NCBI RefSeq assembly: GCF_021049305.1
Contig: NZ_CP088081.1
Coordinates: 1,240,001-1,304,000 of the forward strand
Direction of reading: 5' to 3'
DNA length: 64,000 bases
Source: Ideonella dechloratans
GTDB taxonomy: Bacteria; Pseudomonadota; Gammaproteobacteria; Burkholderiales; Burkholderiaceae_C
In this document: piece after piece, positions 31,119 through 42,328 of the stretch
Position numbering within the stretch: the stretch's first letter is position 1
Layout: each line of letters begins with the position of its first letter
Position numbers and translations under genes: made by a program
The notes under the pieces: model-generated
Seen by the model: the letters and a program-made list of their open reading frames with translations, nothing else
Databases searched by the model: none
What the model was told of the DNA's origin: nothing

Positions 31119-31949
31119 TCAGTGTCCGTCGATCGACGCGGGATCCAGCCGGAAGGCGGCCCCGTGGTAGCGGTCCAGGCTGTGCAGGTCATCGAAGGCG
31201 ACCCAGCAGCTCTTCTCGAGGTTTTCCCACCGGTCCAGCCGCCGGTAACCCAGCCGCAGGATGTCCTGGAAGAATCCGTCGTCATGCTGGATCCGGTAGG
31301 GGCAGTAAGCCGTGCCGATGCTCTGGACCGTCCAGTACCCGCGGGCCGGGTGCAGCGGCAGCAGGTTCACCAACAGCCATTCGGGTTGGCGGGGCAGCGA
31401 TGCCACCCGCTGCGCCAGGGTCTCCTGCAGATACTGGAGGCAGCCGGCGGTGAACAGCACGTCCGCCTGGGCAGCTTCTGCGAAGTCGGCCGTGAAGCGC
31501 AGGCGCCCGCTGCTGTCCCGCGCCGCGGCCTCGCGTCGACCGCTGTCCACGACCGCCGGAACATCGCAGACCTGCCAGGAGAGATCCTCCGGCAGCGCCA
31601 TGCGGGTGGCATAGCTGTAATAGGACAGCCCGATGTGCCCGCCCAGATCGAAGACCCGGCGCGCACCCAGGTCCAGGGCCCGCTGGAGCCAGAACATCAT
31701 CGGATAGTCGCTGGGGTAGATCTGACCGATCCGGTCGTGGTACATCCCGGCGGCATCGTCGTGGTCATAGCCCAGAGGGCGCGAAGCCGGGGCGGCGGCG
31801 GCGGCGGCTTCGTAGCTGTCGAAGACGCCGCGGCAGGTGCCCACGGCCTGTCCGTTCTCGAAACGGTTCCTGAAGCGCTCGTGGCGCCAATGGCGAATCC
31901 CAGGCAGGTCGCCGATGAAGCTTCTGGCCTTCGACAGGTGTTGTCCCAC
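31119..31949 (-). CDS. Putative methyltransferase of the TIGR04325 type
   Basis: A 276-residue protein. The GTG at 31949 is preceded by AAGGGG with a 5-base spacer and is preferred over a start 18 codons upstream. Features are GVFDSYEAAAAAAP, the SAM-site-like RRVFDLGGHIGLSYYSY (about 110-126), and LFTAGCLQYLQET (about 175-187). This pattern matches the TIGR04325 putative methyltransferase family, which often occurs near glycan or lipid biosynthesis genes. Here it stands alone, so its substrate is unknown. Confidence 0.75.
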   Translation of the reverse strand: MGQHLSKARSFIGDLPGIRHWRHERFRNRFENGQAVGTCRGVFDSYEAAAAAAPASRPLGYDHDDAAGMYHDRIGQIYPSDYPMMFWLQRALDLGARRVFDLGGHIGLSYYSYATRMALPEDLSWQVCDVPAVVDSGRREAAARDSSGRLRFTADFAEAAQADVLFTAGCLQYLQETLAQRVASLPRQPEWLLVNLLPLHPARGYWTVQSIGTAYCPYRIQHDDGFFQDILRLGYRRLDRWENLEKSCWVAFDDLHSLDRYHGAAFRLDPASIDGH

Positions 31950-32100
31950 GGAGCCCCCTTCCGGTGTGATGCGACAGCGCCGCGAATTCTTGCAGTTGCC
32001 CACCGATCACGACATCCGCAAATGTGCCCCTTTGTCGCGGATCGCGGCCGGGCCGGTGGGCACAATGTGATGTCTGCTTTCAACTGAGGATGCTTTGAGC

Positions 32101-33375
32101 ATGTCGGCCTCCACATCTGTTGCCGCCGCCGTCGCGGCGCCCCTGTCCGTTGCCGAGGCACGGCAGCGCATCGCGTCCGCTGTCGCCGGACATGGGCAGA
32201 AGGCGTGCGAGGTCGTCGACCTGATGGCCGCCCTGGGGCGGGTCTTGGCCGAGGATGTGCTGGCTCCCCAGGACGTGCCGCCCCACGACAACTCGGCCAT
32301 GGACGGCTTCGCCTTTGCGGGTCAGGCCCTGGTGGCAGGCCAGGCCACGCGGCTGCGGGTGGTGGGCCGGGCCCTGGCGGGGCATCCCTTTGCCGGGAGC
32401 GTGGCGCCCGGGGATTGTGTGCGCATCATGACCGGGGCCGTGATGCCGGCGGGGACCGACACGGTGGTGCCGTTCGAGCGCTGCGAGCAGCAGGACGACG
32501 TGGTGTTCATCGCGCCAAAGACCGTGCGGGCGGGCGACAACCGCCGCCATCGCGGCGAAGACCTGGCCGTGGGTGCCGTGGCGCTGCCGGCGGGCCGGCG
32601 CCTGCGGCCCGCGGACCTGGGGTTGGCGGCTTCACTGGGGCTCAGCCGGTTGAGCGTGCGCCGGCGTCTGGCCGTGGCGCTGTTTTCCAGTGGGGACGAG
32701 TTGCGTTCCCCTGGGGAGGCCCTGGCGCCGGGCTGCCTGTACGACAGCAACCGCTTCATGCTGGCGGCGACCCTGACACAACTGGGCTGCGAGGTGCTGG
32801 ACCTGGGCCGTGTGCCGGACGATCCCAAGGCCTTGGACGCGGTGCTGCACCAGGCCATCGAACGGGCCGATGCGGTGGTCACCAGCGGTGGCGTGAGTGT
32901 CGGCGACGCCGATCACACCCGGGCCGTGCTGGCCCGCCACGGACCGGTGGACTTCTGGTCGGTGGCCATGCGGCCGGGCCGTCCCTTTGCCTTCGGACGA
33001 CTGGAGCGACCTGACCGCGCGCCCTGCTGGTTCTTCGCGCTGCCTGGCAACCCGGTCGCGGCCCTGGTGAGCTTCCAGGTGCTGGCGCGGGAGGCCTTGC
33101 TGGCACTGGCGGGCGCAGAATGCGATGCCATACCGCCATTGGCGGCTCGCTGCGTGGAGCCCATTCGCAAGCGCCCCGGCCGCGCCGAGTTCGCACGCGT
33201 GCGCCTGTCCCTCGGCCCCGATGGCCATGCCCAGGCGCAAGCCTGGGGTGGACAGAGTTCGGCCGCCTTGAGTGCCCTGGTCGGAGCCCACGGGTTGGCG
33301 GTGCTCCAGTCACAACAGGGCGATGTCGGCATCGGTGACTGGATGGATGTCCTGCCATTCGAGGGGCTGTGCTGA
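32101..33375 (+). CDS. moeA: Molybdopterin molybdenumtransferase (MoeA)
   Basis: A 424-residue protein. Signatures are DNSAMDGFAF near residue 64, GAVMPAGTDTVVPFE near 112, SGGVSVGDADHT near 265 and ALPGNPVAALVSF near 315. MoeA inserts molybdate into adenylylated molybdopterin to make Moco. A TTG two codons earlier (32095) also lies within range of the GAGGA ribosome-binding site at 32086-32090. No other Moco genes are visible nearby. Confidence 0.95.
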   Translation: MSASTSVAAAVAAPLSVAEARQRIASAVAGHGQKACEVVDLMAALGRVLAEDVLAPQDVPPHDNSAMDGFAFAGQALVAGQATRLRVVGRALAGHPFAGSVAPGDCVRIMTGAVMPAGTDTVVPFERCEQQDDVVFIAPKTVRAGDNRRHRGEDLAVGAVALPAGRRLRPADLGLAASLGLSRLSVRRRLAVALFSSGDELRSPGEALAPGCLYDSNRFMLAATLTQLGCEVLDLGRVPDDPKALDAVLHQAIERADAVVTSGGVSVGDADHTRAVLARHGPVDFWSVAMRPGRPFAFGRLERPDRAPCWFFALPGNPVAALVSFQVLAREALLALAGAECDAIPPLAARCVEPIRKRPGRAEFARVRLSLGPDGHAQAQAWGGQSSAALSALVGAHGLAVLQSQQGDVGIGDWMDVLPFEGLC

Positions 33376-33440
33376 CCTCCCTGGCTTCGTAACATCGGTC
33401 ACTTGCCGCAAGGCGTGACAGGCTCAGGGAGGGCCGAGCG

Positions 33441-35410
33441 ATGTTGTTCACTCGTTGGGATGTGGTGCTGAGTGCACCGGCAGTTGCGTGTGTTGTCCTG
33501 TGGGGAGCCTGCATCTCGAGCCAGGCGGCCGAGAGCGCCTCTGCTCCCCTGCCAGTGGCAGCCTATGCCGCACGGCCCCTGCTCGGTCAGCTGAGCTATT
33601 CGCCCAACGGTCAGCGCCTGGTCGGGCTGATGCACAACGGCGACCAGACCGTGCTGTTCACGGCAGACGCCAGTGGCGGGCACATGCAGCCCCTCACGGC
33701 CACCGACAACGCCAAGTACCAGATCCGCTGGGTGGACTGGACCAGCGACAAGCAACTGATCTTCAGCCTGGGCTACCCGGCTTTTCGTCCGGGGGCGACG
33801 ACCCTAGAGACCCGCCTGTTCGCCATGGATGCCGACAGCGGGGTGTCCATCAACCTGGTTCCGCCAGCTCGTGACAAGTCCCTCGACATCGCGCAGATCG
33901 AGGACGACGTGATCGACATGATGGAAGGCGACGGTCAGCACATCATGCTGCAACTGCGTGAAACGCAAGGCATGGTTGAACCTTCTGTATTTCAGGTGGA
34001 GCTGGCAACTGGCAAGCGGTCGCAGGTGCAGGGCGCCATGCGCTTTGTCAACGAATGGATGACAGATCGGCAGCACCGGGTACGCATCGGCTTCCGCCTC
34101 GATGACAAGGAAAAGGATATGCAGATCATCGAGCGTGGCCCCGATGGCGGTAGCTGGCGCACGCTCTGGCGCTACCCACTTTTTGATGCGCATGCGGTGC
34201 GCCCCCTCCGCTTTGACGCCGACAACCCGCAGCGGCTGTATGTGTCCGCCAACCCCGAGGGCAAGGAGCGGGCAGTGTATCTGGCCAAGCTCGACCAACT
34301 GGACGCAGACGGCCATCCGGTGCTTGAGCCGGTGACACCGGCCAAACGCCCTGACTTCGCCCAGACGCGCGACCTCGGCGGCTTCAATGGCCTGGCGCGC
34401 GATGATCTGCGCTCGCAAAGCACGCGGGAACTGCAGCAGAGTGTCGATCAGGCACTGCCCGGGCGCTTCAACCAGCTCAGCGGCTTCTCAGGAGATCGCC
34501 AGAAGTACCTGGTGATCTCCAGTGGCAACGGCATACCGACCCAGATCTACACCGGCGATCGGACCACAGGCAAGCTGGCCTTGCTGACGGATGAGTTCCC
34601 AGCGCTGGCCGGGGCCAAGATGGTCGGCAAGACGACGGTGGAGTTCGCGGCCCGCGACGGCTTGACGCTGCACGGTTACCTGACCCGCCCTCTGGGACAG
34701 GCGCCCAATGGCTGGCCGCTGGTGCTGCTGCCTCACGGCGGCCCCCTGTCCTCAGACACCCTGGATTTCGACCCCTGGACCGAATTCCTGGCCAGCCGAG
34801 GCTATGCCGTGCTGCAGGTCAACTACCGAGGTTCCAGCAGCGAAAGCGACGGCTTCCGCAACGCGGGGCTCAAGCAATACGGTCTCAAGATGCAAGATGA
34901 CCTCACCGATGCGGTGACATGGGCAGTGCAGGACAAGCTGGCCGATCCCAAGCGAATCTGCATCGTGGGCGGCAGTTACGGCGGGTACGCCGCGTTGATG
35001 GGCGCCGTGAAGACGCCGGATCTGTTCCGATGCGCGGTCAGCCTCAACGGGTTGACCCAACTGGTGGACTTCTCCCGGCGTGCGGCGTCCTACGTCAACA
35101 TGCAGGCCGTGCTGGACCAGCAGATGGGCAACTACGCCCGCGACCGCGAGCAGTTGCTGGCCACTTCACCCGCGGCCCAGGCTGCGGCCATCCGCATTCC
35201 GGTGCTGGTGATGCACGGCACGGCCGACCGCACCGTGCCCTATGACCAAGCCGAAACCATGGTGGCGGCACTCAAGGCGGCGGGCAAGACCTACCGATTT
35301 GTGTCTCTGGAGGGGGCAGATCACCAACTCAGCCGCCAAAGTGATCGACTGAGGTTCCTGATGGAGTTGCAGCAGTTTCTCGACGCCAACATCGGGGCGA
35401 CAGCGACGGG

Positions 35411-35417
<7 letters not shown>
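33441..35417 (+). CDS. Secreted S9-family prolyl oligopeptidase-type serine peptidase
   Basis: A 658-residue protein with a Sec-type signal peptide (cleavage near SSQA-AES, about residue 30). An N-terminal beta-propeller spans about 40-390 and a C-terminal alpha/beta-hydrolase about 400-655. The catalytic triad is visible as Ser in GGSYGGYAA (about 512), Asp in HGTADRTVP (about 594) and His in GADHQLS (about 628). The family cleaves short peptides or dipeptides from N-termini. Codon use is less G/C-rich at third positions than in neighbouring genes, hinting at different ancestry. Its end overlaps the convergent activator gene by seven bases. Confidence 0.92.
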
Positions 35418-37453
<2,036 letters not shown>

Positions 37454-37533
37454 GGCGGGTTCCTCCGGGGGGCCGTCCATGGGCGGCCCCGAAGGCGCCA
37501 GTGTGCCTCAGCGCAGCGGTTGGGGGTGGCCCG

Positions 37534-40083
37534 TCAGCGTGTGTTGCTGGTGGCGCGCACTTCTTCCATGCTGGTGATGCCGGCCAGCACCTTCTCGATG
37601 CCGTCCTGCCGCAGGGTGCGCATGCCTTCGCTGAGAGCCTGCTGTTCGATGTCCTCGGCGTGGCCCTTGCCATGGATCAGCTGGCGCATGGCCCGGGAGG
37701 AGGTCATCAGCTCGTGGATGCCGGCGCGGCCGTGCAGACCGGTCTTGTTGCACTTGTCGCAGCCCGGGCTGTGGTAGCGCTTGAGCGTGCCTGCGGTGCC
37801 GTAGCGCTGCACCCACTCCTGGCGCAGGGTGGCGCGGTCGGGGGCGCCCACGCCGCCCTTCCAGGCGCTCAGGTAGTCGTCCAGCAGTTCCTCGATCCAC
37901 TCCTCGGGCGCAGGCTCGGCGCGGCGGCAGTCCGGGCACAGGCGGCGCACCAGGCGCTGGGCCAGCACGGCCAGCAGGGCGTCGGCGAAGTTGAAGGGGT
38001 CCAGGCCCATGTCCAGCAGGCGGGTGACGGTCTCGGCCGCACTGTTGGTGTGCAGCGTGGACATCACCAGGTGGCCGGTCAGCGAGGACTCGATGGCGAT
38101 GCTGGCGGTTTCCTCGTCGCGGATTTCGCCGACCATGATGACGTCCGGGTCGGCCCGCAGGAAGGCGCGCAGGGCCTTGGCAAAGGTCCAGTCGATCTTG
38201 GGGTTGACCTGCACCTGGCGCAGGCCGACCTGGGTGATTTCCACCGGGTCCTCGGCCGTCCAGATCTTGCGCTCGGGCGTGTTGATGCAGCTGAGGGCCG
38301 AATGCAGCGTGGTCGTCTTGCCCGAGCCGGTGGGGCCCACGCACAGCACCAGACCGTAGGGGCGGTTGATCGCCTCTTTCAGGGCCAGCAGGTTGTGCGG
38401 CGACAGGCCCAGCTTCTCGATGGGGGGCAGGGCCTTGTTGGACGCCAGCAGCCGCAGCACCACATCCTCCAGACCGTTGTTGGTCGGGATGGTGGCCACG
38501 CGCAACTCGATGGGGCAGGAGGGGACGAAGCGGGCGAAGTTGATCTTGCCGTCCTGGGGGCGCCGCCGCTCGGAGATGTCCAGGTCGCACATGATCTTGA
38601 TGCGGGCGACCAGGGCGTTGCGGTAGGTGTGCGGCAGCTCCAGGTAGGGCTTGAGCACGCCGTCCAGGCGGAAGCGCACCCGCAGCTTGCCGCGGCCCGG
38701 CTGGGGCTCGATGTGGATGTCGGAGGCGCCCTGGGCATTGGCCTCGACGATCATGGTGTTGATCAGCCGGACCAGGGTGTTGTCGGACTGCTCGATCGGC
38801 GGGTCTTCGAGGGCATCCGTCTCGCTCACCCGGATCTGCTCCAGATCCGCCAGCAGGTGCTCGGTGCCCTTTTCGTCGAAGCTCAGCCGGGTGGGCTCGT
38901 TGAGGTTGACCTGGGCCTGCTCGATCAGGCCGTGACGCTGATAGGCCGAGATGATGGGCTGTGTCAGGTCCTCGGTGGCGGCCAGCACCGGGATGACCTT
39001 GCTGCGCGAGGCGAAGCTCAGTTCGTCGATCAGGCTCTTGCGCGAGGGGTCGTCCATGGCCACGACCAGGCGGCCCGGCAGGGTCTGCAGCGGCAGCACG
39101 TTCAGACGCTGCGCCAGCCCGAAAGGCACCAGCCTCAGTGCGGCCGGGTCCACCGGGTAGGTCTCGATCTGCACCACCGGGTAACCCATCTTGCGGGCCA
39201 GGGCGGAGCGCAGGGCCTCGCGCTTGATGTAGCCGGCGCGCACCAGCAATTCGCCCAGCGGCACGGTGCGGTTGCTGCGCTGCTCGATCAGCGCCGCATC
39301 CAGCTGGTTCTGGCTGATGTAGCCCATGGCCAGCAGGGCTTCGCCGATGCGCACCATCGGCATGCTGGCCTGGGTTTCCAGGGCGGCTTCCAGCTGCTCG
39401 CGGGTGACCACATCCTGGCTCAGCAGCACATCGCCCAGACGGCGCTCGCGCAGCTGGCTCTGAACGGCCAGCACCTCGGCGATCTGGGCCGGGCTGGCGG
39501 TGTCTTCGGCCACCAGCATGCTGCCCAGGCTCTCGCCCAGCTGGAAGCGTGCGTAGACGTCACGCGGACAGAACAGGCGCTGCACGGTGCCCTGGTCGTC
39601 CAGCGGCGGGAAGAGGAAGAGGCCCTCGGGCAGCTCCACATGGCCCACGGTGCGGCCGGTCAGCACGCTGCCGTCCACCAGGTCCACACGGTAGTCGATC
39701 GAAGGATGGAAGTCGGTCAGCTCGGGCGGCACCGCGCCGCGGTCCATGAAGGAGGGCCGCATCGGCGTGAGCAGGGTGATGCGACGAAAGCGGCTGGGGC
39801 GCAGGGCCATGGCCTTGCGCGCGGGGGGCACCACCAGCTGGATCACGTTCTGGGCCGGCAGGTAGGCCAGCAGGCTGGCCTGCATCACCTTGCCGTTCTG
39901 CCCCTCGATCTCGCAGGGCTCCGGATCCTGCTGGGGCAGGCTGGTCGGGTAGATGGCATACGGCGGCGTGGGCCAGGCAAACGCCCCCGGATTCGCACCC
40001 GGGTTCGTCTCGGCCACGGGCGCGGCAAGATCGTCGTGTTGATCTGTCGTGAAGAAGGACGGCAGCTGCGACATGTTGCTCAT
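37534..40083 (-). CDS. GspE/PulE-type secretion or pilus ATPase with MshEN-like repeats
   Basis: An 849-residue protein. Residues 1-175 form an N-terminal region I do not recognise. Three or four 24-30-residue repeats follow (about 180-300), with RLGDVLLSQDVVTREQL, RIGEALLAMGYISQNQL and PLGELLVRAGYIKREAL. These match the c-di-GMP-binding MshEN motif. A GspE N2-like domain precedes the ATPase with Walker A GPTGSGKTT (about 583-591), an Asp box, Walker B and His box (STLHTN), and a tetracysteine zinc module (CPDC, CDKC). No T2SS or pilus membrane genes are adjacent. It could drive the type IV pilus whose minor pilins are encoded 12 kb away, or a separate machine. Confidence 0.9.
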   Translation of the reverse strand: MSNMSQLPSFFTTDQHDDLAAPVAETNPGANPGAFAWPTPPYAIYPTSLPQQDPEPCEIEGQNGKVMQASLLAYLPAQNVIQLVVPPARKAMALRPSRFRRITLLTPMRPSFMDRGAVPPELTDFHPSIDYRVDLVDGSVLTGRTVGHVELPEGLFLFPPLDDQGTVQRLFCPRDVYARFQLGESLGSMLVAEDTASPAQIAEVLAVQSQLRERRLGDVLLSQDVVTREQLEAALETQASMPMVRIGEALLAMGYISQNQLDAALIEQRSNRTVPLGELLVRAGYIKREALRSALARKMGYPVVQIETYPVDPAALRLVPFGLAQRLNVLPLQTLPGRLVVAMDDPSRKSLIDELSFASRSKVIPVLAATEDLTQPIISAYQRHGLIEQAQVNLNEPTRLSFDEKGTEHLLADLEQIRVSETDALEDPPIEQSDNTLVRLINTMIVEANAQGASDIHIEPQPGRGKLRVRFRLDGVLKPYLELPHTYRNALVARIKIMCDLDISERRRPQDGKINFARFVPSCPIELRVATIPTNNGLEDVVLRLLASNKALPPIEKLGLSPHNLLALKEAINRPYGLVLCVGPTGSGKTTTLHSALSCINTPERKIWTAEDPVEITQVGLRQVQVNPKIDWTFAKALRAFLRADPDVIMVGEIRDEETASIAIESSLTGHLVMSTLHTNSAAETVTRLLDMGLDPFNFADALLAVLAQRLVRRLCPDCRRAEPAPEEWIEELLDDYLSAWKGGVGAPDRATLRQEWVQRYGTAGTLKRYHSPGCDKCNKTGLHGRAGIHELMTSSRAMRQLIHGKGHAEDIEQQALSEGMRTLRQDGIEKVLAGITSMEEVRATSNTR

Positions 40084-40212
40084 GGCCAGGGGAGGTCTAC
40101 CCGACACGGAGGGTCGGCGATACAGGTGATCCTAGGCGTGCGACTCAACCGGCCATGCCGGAATAAGACCGTGGATTCCCGCCCAGCTTGATGTCAGGAT
40201 CCCCTTCGGGCC

Positions 40213-40446
40213 TCATCGTCCATCGCCCCGATCGTCGGGCGGCGCCGGCGGGTCGGTGTCGTCCCGGTAATGCTTCCAGCGGTCCACCGCCTGATGCATC
40301 ACCTTCATCTGTCTCAGAAAGCGCGGGCAGGGGTCGCAGATGGTGAGGTGCAGGCGCAGCTTCATGCGCTCGGCCAGGGTCAGGGGCCGGTCCTCGCTCT
40401 GCAGGATGAGGGCGGTGGCCTGTCGGCAGGAAATCTGGAACAGCAT
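40213..40446 (-). CDS. Small zinc-finger (ZAS) anti-sigma factor candidate
   Basis: A 77-residue soluble protein. It contains Cys7 and a HxxxCxxC motif (His33, Cys37, Cys40), the zinc-anti-sigma (zf-HC2) pattern. The C-terminal tail is charged and low-complexity, and there is no membrane helix. It lies 20 bases after the ECF sigma gene on the same strand. This suggests it binds and holds that sigma factor, releasing it on oxidation or metal binding of the Cys/His cluster. The family call rests on spacing and context. Confidence 0.75.
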   Translation of the reverse strand: MLFQISCRQATALILQSEDRPLTLAERMKLRLHLTICDPCPRFLRQMKVMHQAVDRWKHYRDDTDPPAPPDDRGDGR

Positions 40447-40466
40447 GGCAGAGGGGCTTCAGGGGA

Positions 40467-41039
40467 TCAGGCCGTCGCAGCGGTGGTGCTGCCGAACCAG
40501 TTGGCCTGCAGGCAGTCGCGCAGGCGCAGGCGGGCGCGGTGCAGCAGCACCCAGAGGTTGGCGCTGGTGATGGCCAGTTCCTGGCAGATCTCGTCGGTCT
40601 CCAGTTCCAGCCAGATGCGCATCATGAACACCCGGCCCTGCACCGGCGGCAAGTGGTCCATGCAGGCATCGAGCACCTGCAGGAACTGCTGCTGGCCCAG
40701 CAGGGCCTCGGGATGGGCATGCCACTCCACCGGGGTCTCGCGCCAATGGCCGGTGTCGTCGAACAGCAGCGGGTCCAGGTCCTCGGCGTCGTCGGCCTGC
40801 AGCACCGTGGCCTCGCGCGAATGACGGCGCAGCTGGTCCACCAGCTTGTGCTTGAGGATGCCCACCAACCAGGTCTTGAGCTGCGACTGGCCCGCAAAGG
40901 CCTGGGGCCGCTCCAGGGCGGCCAGCAGCGTGTCCGACACGGCATCCTCGGCCCAGGCTTCGTTGCGCAGCTGGGTGCGGGCATAGCGCATCAGTTGCGG
41001 GCGCAGCGCCTCGACGGCGCGCTGGAAATCGTCGGCCAT
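40467..41039 (-). CDS. ECF-family RNA polymerase sigma factor
   Basis: A 190-residue protein with start MADDFQRAVEAL. Region 2 includes LRPQLMRYARTQLRNEAWAE, DAVSDTLLAAL and LKTWLVGILKHKLVDQLRR. Region 4 includes PPVQGRVFMMRIWLELETDE and ICQELAITSANLWVLLHRAR. It is followed by a ZAS-type anti-sigma candidate and is divergent from the bufferin-type operon with about 120 bases between starts. It is therefore the likely activator of that operon. In Caulobacter the comparable operon is controlled by the ECF sigma SigF. Confidence 0.9.
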   Translation of the reverse strand: MADDFQRAVEALRPQLMRYARTQLRNEAWAEDAVSDTLLAALERPQAFAGQSQLKTWLVGILKHKLVDQLRRHSREATVLQADDAEDLDPLLFDDTGHWRETPVEWHAHPEALLGQQQFLQVLDACMDHLPPVQGRVFMMRIWLELETDEICQELAITSANLWVLLHRARLRLRDCLQANWFGSTTAATA

Positions 41040-41068
41040 GCGCGAAACAGGAGTCACAACACACCCAG

Positions 41069-41096
41069 TGTAAGGAATCGGGGATCTGCCGCGACC
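41069..41096 (+). promoter_or_regulatory. Candidate ECF-type promoter of the buf operon
   Basis: TGTAAGG at 41069-41075 and CGACC at 41092-41096 are separated by 16 bases, in the position and spacing of ECF promoters of the GTAAC-N16-CGA type. A start of transcription near 41103 would leave a leader of about 55 bases before the bufA start. The match is read by eye. Confidence 0.4.
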
Positions 41097-41159
41097 ACCG
41101 GATGAACGGCGGCGCAAGGGGCGCGGCCTTCGCAACCTTTCTCACTCCTGGAGCTTTCC

Positions 41160-41444
41160 ATGTCTTCGAACCATCTGCTCGTGTCTTCCGCCCTGACTGC
41201 CGTGCTGGCCATGGGCCTGGGCGCTTCCGCCCACGCCGAAACGGGGGCCAAGGAAAAGTGCTTCGGCATCGCCAAGGCGGGGGCGAACGACTGCGCCAAC
41301 CTCTCGGGATCCCACTCCTGCGCCGGCCTGGCAACGGTGGACAAGGGCGCCGACGAGTGGAACTACGTGGCCAAGGGCAGCTGCCACGCCAAGGGCGGCC
41401 GCACGCTGGACGAGGTCAAGGCGGGTGCCAGGGGCGGCAAGTGA
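41160..41444 (+). CDS. bufA: Bufferin-type copper-binding peptide precursor (DUF2282, BufA1-like)
   Basis: A 94-residue precursor. A Sec signal peptide (residues 1-26, cleavage at SAHA-ET) is followed by a small core with exactly four cysteines at 34, 45, 54 and 75. They occur in EKCFGIAKAGANDCA, SHSCAG and VAKGSCHAKGG. DUF2282 proteins of this form are exported, post-translationally modified peptides (bufferins) that bind copper. Some of the cysteines are converted to thiooxazoles by the adjacent MNIO enzyme. GGAG at 41150-41153 is a good ribosome-binding site. The stop overlaps the bufB start as GTGA. Confidence 0.93.
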   Translation: MSSNHLLVSSALTAVLAMGLGASAHAETGAKEKCFGIAKAGANDCANLSGSHSCAGLATVDKGADEWNYVAKGSCHAKGGRTLDEVKAGARGGK

Positions 41445-42328
41445 GGGCAACCGTGGCCAGCCCCTCCATCGGCATCGGCTGGAGGGCCCCGCATGCGCGG
41501 GATCTGCTGCAGCGCCGGCCGGCGCTGGGCTTCATCGAAGTCCACAGCGAGAACTTCTTCGCCCTCGGCGGGGAAGCCCGCGCCGCGCTGCGCGCGGCGG
41601 CCGAGCACCACCCGCTGAGCCTGCACGGCGTCGGCCTCGGGCTGGGCTCGGCCAGCGGGTTGGACCCTTGGCACCTGGACCGCCTGGCCGAACTCGTCGC
41701 CGATTTCCGGCCGCGCCATGTGTCCGATCATGCCGCCTTCACCCATGGCCCCGGCACGGACGCGGGCTGGGCCCATGCCGGGGACCTGCTGCCCATCGGC
41801 CTCAACCCCGCCTCGCTGGCCCTGATGGCCCGGCATGTGGACCAGGTCCAGCAGCGGCTGGGGCGGGTGCTGGCGGTGGAGAACATCAGCGCCTGCCTCT
41901 GGCGTGACGACGACGAGATCGCCGAGCCGGCCTTCTTCAACGCCCTGACCCGCATGACAGGCTGCCGCCTGCTGCTGGACCTGAACAACCTGGTGGTCAA
42001 TGCCCTGAACCGAGGTGCGGCCGACCCGGTGGCCCAGGCCTGCGCCTGGGTGGATGCGATCGATGCGCACAGCGTCGACGAGATCCACCTGGCCGGACAC
42101 GACGCCAGCGGGCCGCTGGTGGTGGACGACCACGGCAGCGCGGTGAGCGAGTCGGTTTGGGCCGTGTACCGCCATGCCCTGCATCGCCTGGGCCCGGTGC
42201 CCACACTGATCGAGTGGGACACCGCCCTGCCCGACTTCGACACCCTGCTGCAGGAGGCGGACCGCGTGGCCACCTGCCGGCCCCAGCCCTGGAGTTCGCC
42301 ATGGACGCCTCTGCCCCAAGCTGCCTGA
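41441..42328 (+). CDS. bufB: MNIO-family (DUF692) bufferin maturase
   Basis: A 295-residue TIM-barrel oxidase. The start is GTG at 41441, overlapping the bufA stop and placed 6 bases after AGGGG. Metal-ligand candidates are FIEVHSEN (Glu33, Glu37), SLHGVG (His62), VSDH (Asp96, His97), VEN (Glu147), LDLNN (Asp180, Asn182), EIHLAGH (His216, His220) and IEWD (Glu258). MNIO enzymes use two or three iron atoms and oxygen to modify cysteines of RiPP precursors. It acts in the cytoplasm on the unprocessed peptide before export. Confidence 0.94.
   Translation: MRATVASPSIGIGWRAPHARDLLQRRPALGFIEVHSENFFALGGEARAALRAAAEHHPLSLHGVGLGLGSASGLDPWHLDRLAELVADFRPRHVSDHAAFTHGPGTDAGWAHAGDLLPIGLNPASLALMARHVDQVQQRLGRVLAVENISACLWRDDDEIAEPAFFNALTRMTGCRLLLDLNNLVVNALNRGAADPVAQACAWVDAIDAHSVDEIHLAGHDASGPLVVDDHGSAVSESVWAVYRHALHRLGPVPTLIEWDTALPDFDTLLQEADRVATCRPQPWSSPWTPLPQAA

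Noticed and set aside
32032..32066. Sigma-70 promoter upstream of moeA (TTGTCG and CACAAT)
   Set aside because: The spacer of 23 bases is too long for a normal promoter.
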